In this document: positions 7,726-15,331 of the stretch, one piece after another | Numbering within the stretch: the stretch's first letter is position 1 | How the letters are laid out: each line of letters starts with the position of its first letter | Assembly (NCBI RefSeq): GCF_948329515.1 | Contig: NZ_CAOJCN010000028.1 | Span: 1-35,315 of the forward strand | Source of the DNA: Cohnella rhizoplanae | Lineage (GTDB): Bacteria > Bacillota > Bacilli > Paenibacillales > Paenibacillaceae | DNA length: 35,315 bases | Direction: 5' to 3' | Position numbers and translations under genes: made by a program | Notes under the pieces: model-generated | The model's input: only the letters and a program-made list of their open reading frames with translations | What the model was told of the DNA's origin: nothing | Databases searched by the model: none

Positions 7726-7742
7726 CTAGAACGAATGGTCAA
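7726..7742 (-). promoter_or_regulatory. Third copy of the TetR operator motif, before the MFS gene
   Basis: Read on the minus strand the sequence is TTGACCATTCGTTCTAG, matching TTGACCAAACGTTCTGG at 6337 in 14 of 17 positions. It lies between the tetR terminator and the MFS start. I do not see a convincing -10 box for the MFS gene next to it. Confidence 0.6.
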
Positions 7743-7793
7743 AAAATGAATCGGAACGCAGGCATGTTGGTCTGCAGAAAAGGGGAATAGATC

Positions 7794-9224
7794 ATGAGTG
7801 CAACCAAATATAAAGGTTTAGCGCTATTCATCCTAGCGGTCTCGCAGTTGGTCATGGCGCTGGACTACACGATTATCTTCGTTGCGATGCCGTCGCTGGG
7901 CAATGAGCTCGGGTTCTCGGCCAATCATCTGCAGTGGGTTGTCAGCGCCTATTCTCTTGCCTTCGGTGGCTTCCTCCTTATTGGCGGCCGCTTATCCGAT
8001 CTAATGGGGAGAAGGCGCATGTTTATGATCGCGATGGGCCTCTTTGGACTCGGTTCGCTGCTCGGGGGATTGGCAGAATCACAGCTGATGTTAATCTTAG
8101 CTAGAGCTCTGCAAGGACTAGGCGGCGCGCTGCTGTCTCCAGCCACCTTGTCGCTGATCATGTCGAACTTCAATGAAGGACCGGAGCGCAACCGAGCGAT
8201 GGGCATCTGGGCATCGATGGGCGGTGTAGGCATGTCGCTTGGCCTGCTGCTCGGCGGGGTGCTGACAAGTTACATCGGATGGGAATCGACCTTCTTGGTC
8301 AACGTGCCAATCGCGCTTGCCGTGGTTATCCTCGCACCGTTCGTACTAACTGAGAGCGAGGTGCCGGCAGGTGCCAAGCATTATGATGCGGCGGGCACGA
8401 TATCGGTAACAGCAGGATTGCTGCTTGTTGTTTATTATCTGATTCAAGCTCCGGTCGCAGGCTGGGCCAGCGCATCGACACTTCCGTTTGCTTTGATCGG
8501 CGCAATGTTGTTGCTTGCTTTCGCTGGTATTGAAAAACGGTCCAAGGAGCCGCTCATTTCCTTCCGGATGTTCCGCAATCGCAATCTGACGGGAGCTGCA
8601 TTGACAGCTTTCCTGTTCTCGGCTTCGTTCGGCTCGCTGTATTACTTCTTGACGCTGTATACCCAAGGCGTGCTGCATTATTCGGCAGTTCAATCGGGAC
8701 TTAGTTTCCTGCCGCTGACACTAAGTGCCTTCGTCGGCGCCAAGTTGATCAATACGATGCTCGCCAAGGTAGGCGTAGCAGGTACGATTGCGACGGGCAT
8801 GGGGCTAGGCGTTATCGGATTCCTGATGCTGACGGGATTATCTGAGACCGGATCGGCTTGGGGAATGATCCCGGGTACCGTAATTATCGGAATCGGTCAG
8901 GCGCTTGTCTTCACGACGATGTTTATTGCGGGGAGCGCGGGCATTGAACCGAAGGAGCAAGGTGTCGCCTCCGCGCTGATCTCGACGGGTCAGCAGATTG
9001 GCGGGGCTATTGGCTTAGCCGTTATTATGGCGATGATCTCAACAAGTCTGGGTACAACTTCCACGCTCGAGCATATGCAACCCGCGGATCTTAACTCCGC
9101 TATCCACACCGCGTTCCTGATCTCGGCCGCAACGACGCTGCTTGGCATTCTGGTCGCTTTTCTTGCCTTGAAGCAGCCGAAACCGTCGAATCTCGACGAG
9201 ATTAAGGTGACTGCCGCTCATTAA
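7794..9224 (+). CDS. MFS drug exporter, DHA2 family (14 helices)
   Basis: A 476-residue membrane transporter. The N-terminal LDYTIIFVAMPSL and QWVVSAYSLAFGG stretches and motif A (GGRLSDLMGRRRMF) are typical of the DHA2/EmrB-QacA proton-coupled multidrug family. Motif C-like GGVGMSLGLLLGG lies in helix 5. Hydrophobic segments are consistent with 14 helices. AAAGGGG lies 8 nt before the ATG. It forms a module with the upstream TetR and NTF2-like genes, all carrying the same operator motif. The substrate is unknown, but an organic toxin or antibiotic is likely. Base composition is AT-richer than in neighbouring genes, suggesting transfer as a cassette. Confidence 0.95.
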   Translation: MSATKYKGLALFILAVSQLVMALDYTIIFVAMPSLGNELGFSANHLQWVVSAYSLAFGGFLLIGGRLSDLMGRRRMFMIAMGLFGLGSLLGGLAESQLMLILARALQGLGGALLSPATLSLIMSNFNEGPERNRAMGIWASMGGVGMSLGLLLGGVLTSYIGWESTFLVNVPIALAVVILAPFVLTESEVPAGAKHYDAAGTISVTAGLLLVVYYLIQAPVAGWASASTLPFALIGAMLLLAFAGIEKRSKEPLISFRMFRNRNLTGAALTAFLFSASFGSLYYFLTLYTQGVLHYSAVQSGLSFLPLTLSAFVGAKLINTMLAKVGVAGTIATGMGLGVIGFLMLTGLSETGSAWGMIPGTVIIGIGQALVFTTMFIAGSAGIEPKEQGVASALISTGQQIGGAIGLAVIMAMISTSLGTTSTLEHMQPADLNSAIHTAFLISAATTLLGILVAFLALKQPKPSNLDEIKVTAAH

Positions 9225-9336
9225 AGCACGGGTTATACGGAACAGTTCACGTGAAGAGGTGCATTTGATATCAGCAAGAGGAAGGTGAAACGAATATCAT
9301 TCTACTAAGACGGACGCAGCGTCGTTTCGACGCAAC

Positions 9337-9372
9337 AAAGAGAGGGAGCCGCTCGCCGGCTCCCTCTCTTTT
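9337..9372. terminator. Strong bidirectional terminator
   Basis: A 14-bp perfect stem, AAAGAGAGGGAGCC (9337-9350) with GGCTCCCTCTCTTT (9358-9371), closes on a 7-nt loop. T-rich sequence follows on the plus strand. It lies between the convergent MFS and hybrid kinase genes and can serve both. Confidence 0.9.
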
Positions 9373-9399
9373 CCACATCACCTGACTACGCCGCTCGAT

Positions 9400-12300
9400 T
9401 CACCCGATCCTGCCCGCTCCGCACGCTTGCAGAACCCGCTGCACGTCTGCCTGCGACAGCGGCTTGCTGATGTAGTCGTTCATGCCCGCGGCCAGGCAGG
9501 CCTCCCGGTCCTCGGGTCTCGCGTAGGCGGTGACCGCCGCGATCCGCGGGCCGGCGCCCTCCGCTTCCCTCTCGCGAATGCGCTTCGCCGCGGCCATGCC
9601 GTCCATGCCCGGCATTTGGATGTCCATGAAGATCAGATCGTAGGATGTACGGGCCGCGGCTTCGACGGCTTCGGAGCCGCTGTAGACGGCGTCCGCGTCG
9701 TAGCCCAGGTTCTCGAGGATCCGCAGCAGCAGCGTCATGTTCACCATCTGATCCTCCGCCACCAGGATGCGCAGAGCCTTCGGCGGAGCATGCGGCTGCG
9801 CGCCATCCGCGACATGCGGTTGCCCCTCCGGCACGGCCAAGTTCGCGTCCGCCTCCCGGCCTTGCTTCTCGCACGCAGCCAGCAGCGTGAACCGGAATCT
9901 AGAGCCGCTGCCTTCCACGCTCTCGACCTCGATGCGGCCGCCCATGAGCTCGACGAGCCGCTTGCAGATGGCGAGGCCGAGGCCCGTGCCGCCATATTTG
10001 CGGTTGATCGCCGGGTGAACCTGCGAGAAGGAATGGAACAGCCGGTCCAGCTTATCCGCGGGGATGCCAATGCCGGTATCCGCCACCTCGAATTCAAGCA
10101 TGCAGGGCTCGAGCGCCTCTCGCCGCATCCTTCGCAGTCTCACGGTGACGCTGCCCGAGTCGGTGAATTTCAGCGCATTGCCGACCAGATTGACGAGCAC
10201 CTGCCGGATGCGCGCAGCGTCGCCTCTCACGTTAGCCGGCGTGCCGTCCTCGATCTCCATCTCGAGGGCGACCCCCTTGGCGTCGGCTCTGCCCGCGAAC
10301 AACTCGCGCACGGACTCCATCAACTGGAGCGGCGAGATCGGCTCGCATTCGAAGTCGAGCTTGCCGGCCTCGATCTTGCTGAAGTCGAGGATGTCGTTCA
10401 AAATGCGGAGCAGATCGTGGCTGCTGTTCATGACGATCTGCGCATATTCGCGCTGCGTCTCCGAGAGCGGCGTGTCCAGGAGCAGGTCGGTCATGCCCAT
10501 GATGCCGTTCATCGGCGTCCGCAGCTCGTGGCTCATGATGGCGAGAAACTCCGACTTGGCATGGTCCGCGCGTTCGGCGGATTCCTTGGCCTTCAATACC
10601 TCGACTTCGCTCGTAATGTCGCGCCACACGACGACGGCGCCGCGGATCTCGCCCCGGTCCGTGATCGGCGTCACGCGATAGTCGGCGAGGAAGCTGGAGC
10701 CGTCCGTCCGCCAGAAAATCTCCTCCCGCGCCGCGCGCGGCCGTCCGTCCAGGATCGTCTGATGGATTGGGGACTTGCCCTCCGCATAGCCGCTGCCGTC
10801 CGCGCGGGTATGGTGAACCGATTCCTGGTAGGGTCGTCCCGCAAAAAGCTCAGGCTCGGTGCCGAGCATGCGGGCGCCGGGCGGATTCAGAAAGATGCCC
10901 CGGCCTTCCCGGTCGACGCCGAAGATGCCCTCCGATACCGAATTCAGGATCAGCGCGTGCTCGTAGCTTAGCTTCTCGATCTGCTCCATATGACGTTTGC
11001 GCTCGGTGATGTCGTTGGCGATGCCGTACACGCCCACTACGCGGTCTTCCACAATGATAGGCACGTTCGTGACGTGAATGTTGATCGTCGAGCCATTCTT
11101 GTGTAGAGCGGCGGCTTCGTAATTCTGCGGCTCTCCCTGCGCGGCGCGTCTGAAATGGGCATGCGAACGCGCCAGATCCGTCGGATGTACGAAAGGAACG
11201 AACGTCTCCGACATCAACTCCTCGCGCGTATACCCAAGCATATTCCCCAGGCGCTCGTTAAGCGAGGTGAACCTGCCCTCCAGGTCGAACGAATACACGC
11301 TCGACGGGTTGTAGTCGAACAGCGATTTGTAGCGCTGCTCGCTCTCCTGGAGCAGCATCTGGGCTTCCTTGCGCGCCGTGACGTCGCGGGAGATGGCGAT
11401 GATCTCTTTGATCTCGCCGCCCGGATCGTCGGAGATATACCGGAAGGTGCTTTCCAGCCAGATATACCGGCCGTCCTTGCGCCTGAACCGGAAGGCGACC
11501 GTGGCCGTACTCTCTTGTTCCCGAATGCGTTGCAGATACTTCGATACCAGATTCACGTCGTCCGGGTGGAAATAATCCAGCGCGGACGAGCCGACCAACT
11601 CCGCGGGATCGTATCCGGAAACGATGCTCGCGGAAGGCGAGGCGTACAGGAACCGGATAGCGTCGTCGGCCGCATGGCGGGAGATCAGGTCCATGGAGTT
11701 CTCGGAGATGAGCCGGTATTGCCGATCGCTCTCCCGGAGCTGCTCCTCCATCTGCCTGCGCTCGGTAATATCCTGTACCGTGCCGAGCAGGCGGCCGACT
11801 TCGCCGCTGCCGGGCGCTGGGATGGTCTGGAGGCGGGCATAGATCAGCCGCGTGTTCCCTTCGGGGGTCACGATCCGGAAGTCCGACTCGTGAACGCCGC
11901 CCTTGAGCGCAGCCTGAAGATTCGCCTGAATGCGGCTCCGGTCGTCGGGGTGCAGGCATTCGAAAAACGCTTCCAAATCGATCCGGTGCCGGTCGATCCG
12001 CGCGTCGAATAGGCGGTGCATCTCGTCGGAGCAGGAGAATTGGCCCGTTGCGATATCCCATTCCCACGAGCCGAGCCGGGCCAGCCGCTGCGCCTCGGCT
12101 AGATTATCCTCGAATTTCTTGCGCGCGGTGATGTCGCGCCCGATGCCGACGATCTTGTCGAGCCGGCCGTCCGCGGTCCGCAGCATCTCGAACGTCGTCT
12201 CGAACCAGAGGTAATGTCCCTCTCGGTGGCGAACCCGGCATTCGAACACGTCGATGTCGCGGAAGGTCTGCGCCTGCAGCAGCTTGATGTCGTCCGGATG

Positions 12301-12849
12301 GTACAGCTCGATATTCATGCGGCCGATGAGATCGTCCGGGTCGTAACCGAGGATCGACTGAATCGCCGGGGATACATAACGGGTGATGCCGTCGGGCGTG
12401 GAAACGGTGATCAGGTCCTGCGCATGATCGAGGACCAACCGCAGGATCGTCTCCTCGGACAGCGACTCGGCCGGCGCAGTCCCCAAGACTTCAACGACCT
12501 GAACCGCGATGCTCCGGAGGACGCCCTCGTTTCGGATCGGAAAAAGATGAAGGCGGGCGCTGACGGACGACCCGTCCTTGCGCGTGAAAGTCTCCGTCGT
12601 CTCCAGGCTCGACTGGCTGCCGTTCAGAAGAAGCGAGAGACGGTCTGCGCGCTCATCGGCGGCATGAACGACAAGACGTTTATATGCAATGTCCCGCAGC
12701 TCGGCTTCGGAATATCCGAGCATGCCGCAGAACGCCGGGTTGGCGCCCAGCCAAGCAGCCGCATCTGGGGAGAGAAACGCCGTACCTGTCGGCGATTGAT
12801 AATAGAGTTGATCGTAAGGCAAGAATTGGTTCGGGGATGCGTGATCCAA
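9400..12849 (-). CDS. Cytoplasmic multi-PAS hybrid sensor histidine kinase
   Basis: An 1149-residue kinase without membrane helices. Six PAS domains can be followed at about 15-120, 130-245, 250-370, 372-495, 500-615 and 620-745, several with PAC-like ends (ITARKKFED, ITERRQMEE, VTARKEAQ, ITERKRHME). HisKA follows with FLAIMSHELRTPMNG (H774), then HATPase_c with DTGIGIP and GGTGLGLAI, and a C-terminal receiver with predicted phospho-site D1076 in FMDIQMPG. There is no Hpt domain or partner regulator nearby, so a distant phosphorelay partner is needed. The start appears to be TTG at 12849: AGGAGG lies 7 nt before it and no nearby ATG is better placed. Ligands of the PAS domains cannot be read from sequence. 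Confidence 0.93.
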   Translation of the reverse strand: MDHASPNQFLPYDQLYYQSPTGTAFLSPDAAAWLGANPAFCGMLGYSEAELRDIAYKRLVVHAADERADRLSLLLNGSQSSLETTETFTRKDGSSVSARLHLFPIRNEGVLRSIAVQVVEVLGTAPAESLSEETILRLVLDHAQDLITVSTPDGITRYVSPAIQSILGYDPDDLIGRMNIELYHPDDIKLLQAQTFRDIDVFECRVRHREGHYLWFETTFEMLRTADGRLDKIVGIGRDITARKKFEDNLAEAQRLARLGSWEWDIATGQFSCSDEMHRLFDARIDRHRIDLEAFFECLHPDDRSRIQANLQAALKGGVHESDFRIVTPEGNTRLIYARLQTIPAPGSGEVGRLLGTVQDITERRQMEEQLRESDRQYRLISENSMDLISRHAADDAIRFLYASPSASIVSGYDPAELVGSSALDYFHPDDVNLVSKYLQRIREQESTATVAFRFRRKDGRYIWLESTFRYISDDPGGEIKEIIAISRDVTARKEAQMLLQESEQRYKSLFDYNPSSVYSFDLEGRFTSLNERLGNMLGYTREELMSETFVPFVHPTDLARSHAHFRRAAQGEPQNYEAAALHKNGSTINIHVTNVPIIVEDRVVGVYGIANDITERKRHMEQIEKLSYEHALILNSVSEGIFGVDREGRGIFLNPPGARMLGTEPELFAGRPYQESVHHTRADGSGYAEGKSPIHQTILDGRPRAAREEIFWRTDGSSFLADYRVTPITDRGEIRGAVVVWRDITSEVEVLKAKESAERADHAKSEFLAIMSHELRTPMNGIMGMTDLLLDTPLSETQREYAQIVMNSSHDLLRILNDILDFSKIEAGKLDFECEPISPLQLMESVRELFAGRADAKGVALEMEIEDGTPANVRGDAARIRQVLVNLVGNALKFTDSGSVTVRLRRMRREALEPCMLEFEVADTGIGIPADKLDRLFHSFSQVHPAINRKYGGTGLGLAICKRLVELMGGRIEVESVEGSGSRFRFTLLAACEKQGREADANLAVPEGQPHVADGAQPHAPPKALRILVAEDQMVNMTLLLRILENLGYDADAVYSGSEAVEAAARTSYDLIFMDIQMPGMDGMAAAKRIREREAEGAGPRIAAVTAYARPEDREACLAAGMNDYISKPLSQADVQRVLQACGAGRIG

Positions 12850-13061
12850 AGAAGTTCCTCCTCCCGCTCTATACTGAGTGTATCAGGAAGAGCGCCGGAG
12901 GCCTAGCGATATTGGCGAACAAAGTCCGCGAGGCGCGAAGGCGCGCGAGATTGGTCGTTCCGCGTCCGGAGTTAGAGGCATATGTCGTCTCTTCCTCCCA
13001 TATTATAGTATACTGGCAGCAATGGACGTAAGTCCGAGCAAGATTAGAGGAGGCCGTGCCG

Positions 13062-13427
13062 ATGGGTTTTCTGGACAAAGTCAAATCCGGACTGAACGAT
13101 GCGGGCAACAAAGCCAAGGTTCTGGTCGACGTGAATCGTCTTAAGCTTCAGAACAGCTCCAAAAGAAAAGAGATCGAGGAGCTCCAGCAGCAGATCGGGC
13201 AGCTGGTATTTGAGGCTGCCGTCGGCAGACGCGCAGAGGCCGGGACCTACGAGCTGCAGCCCAAGTACGACCGGATCCTCGCGCTCGAGCTCGAAATACA
13301 AGAGAACAAGGCGCAGATCAACGCCCTCTCCGACGAGAAGGAGTGCGCCTGCGGCAAGACCGCTCCGCTGGAAGCGAAGTTCTGTTCCTCCTGCGGCAGG
13401 ACGTTCGATGCGGATCCGGTGATCTAG
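13062..13427 (+). CDS. Small coiled-coil zinc-ribbon protein
   Basis: A 121-residue cytosolic protein. Residues 1-90 are mostly helical (FLDKVKSGLNDAGNKAK, then a charged heptad-like KRKEIEELQQQIGQLVFEA segment). The C-terminus has CACGK-(about 11 residues)-CSSCGR, a zinc ribbon of CxC...CxxC type. Proteins of this layout are common in Firmicutes and usually annotated only as zinc-ribbon domain proteins; the function is unknown. AGGAGG lies 8 nt before the ATG at 13062, which is preferred over an in-frame GTG at 13056. It is divergent from the multi-PAS kinase. Confidence 0.85.
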   Translation: MGFLDKVKSGLNDAGNKAKVLVDVNRLKLQNSSKRKEIEELQQQIGQLVFEAAVGRRAEAGTYELQPKYDRILALELEIQENKAQINALSDEKECACGKTAPLEAKFCSSCGRTFDADPVI

Positions 13428-13466
13428 GTTCGCGAGCGCGCGGCGGTGGGAGTAAAGAGAAAGTTG

Positions 13467-13502
13467 GAGGGTTAGAGGGTTAGAGGGTTTGAGGGTTTGA
13501 GG
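13467..13502. repeat. Octamer tandem repeat (4.5 copies)
   Basis: GAGGGTTA is present twice, then GAGGGTTT twice, then GAGG, in perfect head-to-tail order. The block lies in the gap between the zinc-ribbon gene and the yrdB-like promoter and is not coding. It may be a slippage-prone site. No function is evident. Confidence 0.9.
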
Positions 13503-13586
13503 ACCTGTGCATACGAGCCCGAGTCTATTTCTAGGCAGCGCCGCTTCTTCCCCTGTTTAGGCAGAGGGAGTCGCGGCGATTGTTTG

Positions 13587-13638
13587 TTTACAAAACTAAT
13601 ATTGTTAGTTATTATAAAACTAATGATATTAGTTTTAT
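13587..13638 (+). promoter_or_regulatory. Promoter with two nested palindromic operators before the YrdB-like gene
   Basis: TTTACA (13587-13592), 17-bp spacer, TATTAT (13610-13615) forms a good sigma-A promoter. A first dyad, AACTAA-TATTG-TTAGTT (13594-13610), fills the spacer. A second, perfect one (13614-13638) has 11-bp arms ATAAAACTAAT / ATTAGTTTTAT around GAT and covers the expected start point. Both share the ACTAAT/TTAGT half-site, so one dimeric repressor, perhaps TetR-like, probably binds both. No candidate regulator lies next to it. Confidence 0.75.
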
Positions 13639-13656
13639 GGATCGGAGATGATTTTT

Positions 13657-13995
13657 ATGGATATTTTGAGAATGCTGAATCTGGCATTGAGGTTCGCGCT
13701 CGAGCTGGCGATGCTCGCGGCGCTGGGCTATTGGGGGTTCAAGGCGGATCTCGCTCCGGTGCTCCGCTGGCTGCTCGGCATTGGCGCGCCGATTCTGGCG
13801 GCCATCGTCTGGGGCGCATTCCTGTCTCCCAAGGCATCGGTGCCGCTGGACGGCAGCTTGAAGCTGGCGATCGAGCTCGCGGTGTTCTGCCTGGCCGCCG
13901 GCGCGCTATATGCTGCGGGACGCCCCGCCGGCGCAGCCGCGCTGCTCGCCGTCTGGGCCGTCAACCGCATCCTGATCGCGGTCTGGGACCAGTGA
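13657..13995 (+). CDS. yrdB: YrdB family (DUF2568) membrane protein
   Basis: A 112-residue protein with four hydrophobic helices and the family-typical opening LNLALRFALELAMLAALGYWGFK, continuing with IGAPILAAIVWGAFLSPKA. The start is set at the ATG at 13657, which has GGAG 9 nt upstream; the in-frame ATG at 13648 is too close to that site. The function of the family is unknown. The promoter carries two operator-like palindromes, so expression is probably inducible. The 3' end runs into the 52-bp repeat array. Confidence 0.85.
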   Translation: MDILRMLNLALRFALELAMLAALGYWGFKADLAPVLRWLLGIGAPILAAIVWGAFLSPKASVPLDGSLKLAIELAVFCLAAGALYAAGRPAGAAALLAVWAVNRILIAVWDQ

Positions 13996-14030
13996 GCCGG
14001 GATTGGGGAGCCGAGGCGTCGCGCTGTGCG

Positions 14031-14595
14031 GGAGATAAGCGCGTTTGGGCACTAACGCCCGTGCGTCAGGCGGTTTCCGCGAGGAGATAAGCACATTTGG
14101 GCACTAACGCCTGCGCGCCAGGCGGTCCCCGCGAGGAGATAAGCGCATTTGGACACTAACGCCTGCGCGCCAGACGGTCCCCGCGAGGAGATAAGTGCAT
14201 CCGGGCACTAACGCCCGCGCGCTGGGCGGTTTCCGCGAGGAGATAAGCGCATCCGGGCACTAACGCCCGCACTCCAGGCGGTTTCCGCGAGGAGATAAGC
14301 GCATCCGGGAACTAACGCCTGCGCTCCAGGCGGTTTCCGCGAGGAGATAAGTGCATCCGGGCACTAACGCCCGCGCTCCAGGCCGTTTCCGCGAGGAGAT
14401 AAGCGCATCTGGGCACTAACGCCCGTGCGCCAGGCGGTTTCCGCCAGAGATAAGCGCATCTGGGCACTAACGCCCGTACACCGGGACGTTTCCGCGAGGA
14501 GATAAGCGCGTCCGGTCTCTAACGCCCGCACTCCAGGCGGTTTCCGCGAGAGATAGGCGCATCCGGTCACTAACGCCCGCCCACCACTCCGCCCA
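14031..14595. repeat. Array of about 11 tandem 52-bp repeats
   Basis: Units begin (GAGATAAG or variant) at 14031, 14084, 14136, 14188, 14240, 14292, 14344, 14396, 14447, 14499 and 14550. Spacing is 52 bp in most cases, with one 53 and two 51. Each unit has GAGATAAGCGCAT, then a GGGC-ACTAAC-GCCC element, a variable GC-rich stretch, and GCGG-TTT-CCGC. Two small hairpins per unit are possible. 52 is not a multiple of three, so the array cannot code for a repeated protein. It fills most of the 643-bp gap (13996-14638) between two convergent genes. The last unit is more diverged. Confidence 0.92.
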
Positions 14596-14638
14596 CGGCG
14601 CCGTCGACGCGTCAGCCCACACGTCAGCAGCCCAACAC

Positions 14639-15199
14639 TTAGTTGAACAGCAAAGCAAGCATGATCACGTCCATGAACTGCCGGGTCGCCTCGTGCATCA
14701 AGTAATGCCTCAGCAGGCCTTCCTCCTGGAAGCCCAACTTCTTCAGCACCTGGAGCGACGCCGCGTTGTCCGGGTGGACTTCGGCCTGGACGCGGTGCGG
14801 TCCGACGCGAGCGCGGCTGAAGTCGAGGACGGCACGCACCGCCTCCGAGGTGATGCCGCGGTTCCAGAAGCGCGGCTTCAGCTCGTAGCCCAGCGCCAGC
14901 GGATACCGCGGCAGGTCCTCGAAGCTACCCCGCGTCGGCATCAGCGTTACGGTGCCGATCAGCGGCTGCCGCCCCAGCAGCGTTACGCCCCAGGCGATGA
15001 CGCGCTTGTCCGCGTAGCCTTGGCGCCAGCTCTCGATGATCGCCCGGGCGTCCGCGACAGAGGCGGGGCCGTGCCAGTCCTGCAGGCGGTTGACCTGCGG
15101 GTCCGCGCACAACGCGTACAGATCTTCGGCGTCCTCCGCCGTCACTTGGCGCAGCAGCAGGCGCTCCGTGCGGAGCGGGAAGAATTGCGGATCGCTCAT
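14639..15199 (-). CDS. GNAT acetyltransferase, RimJ/RimL type
   Basis: A 186-residue N-acetyltransferase. It opens with LRTERLLLRQVTAEDAEDLY, typical of the RimJ/RimL ribosomal-protein acetyltransferase group. It has the FWNRGITSEAVRAVL acetyl-CoA loop region and the VHPDNAASLQVLKKLGFQEEG C-terminal motif. It uses acetyl-CoA; the acceptor could be a protein N-terminus or a small amine and cannot be chosen from sequence. It is convergent with the yrdB-like gene across the repeat array and divergent from the spermidine-synthase-like gene. Confidence 0.92.
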   Translation of the reverse strand: MSDPQFFPLRTERLLLRQVTAEDAEDLYALCADPQVNRLQDWHGPASVADARAIIESWRQGYADKRVIAWGVTLLGRQPLIGTVTLMPTRGSFEDLPRYPLALGYELKPRFWNRGITSEAVRAVLDFSRARVGPHRVQAEVHPDNAASLQVLKKLGFQEEGLLRHYLMHEATRQFMDVIMLALLFN

Positions 15200-15331
15200 G
15201 TTGTCACTGACCTTCGATCGTCGGAATGTATGCGGATCATTATAAGCCGCCAGCCTTAAAATAAAATGAAGAACGCCGTATACTTAATCCATCGAGGAAC
15301 TGACAACGATGAGGAAGGGGGGCGGTACGCC

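Noticed and set aside
14031..14595. CRISPR array
   Set aside because: Whole 52-bp units are repeated without unique spacers, no cas genes are nearby, and the unit does not have the repeat-spacer alternation of CRISPR.
14364..14658. Minus-strand open frames with repeated LAETAW and MRLS phrases
   Set aside because: They arise from reading the 52-bp repeats; the period is not a multiple of three, so the phrases shift frame and no stable protein is encoded.
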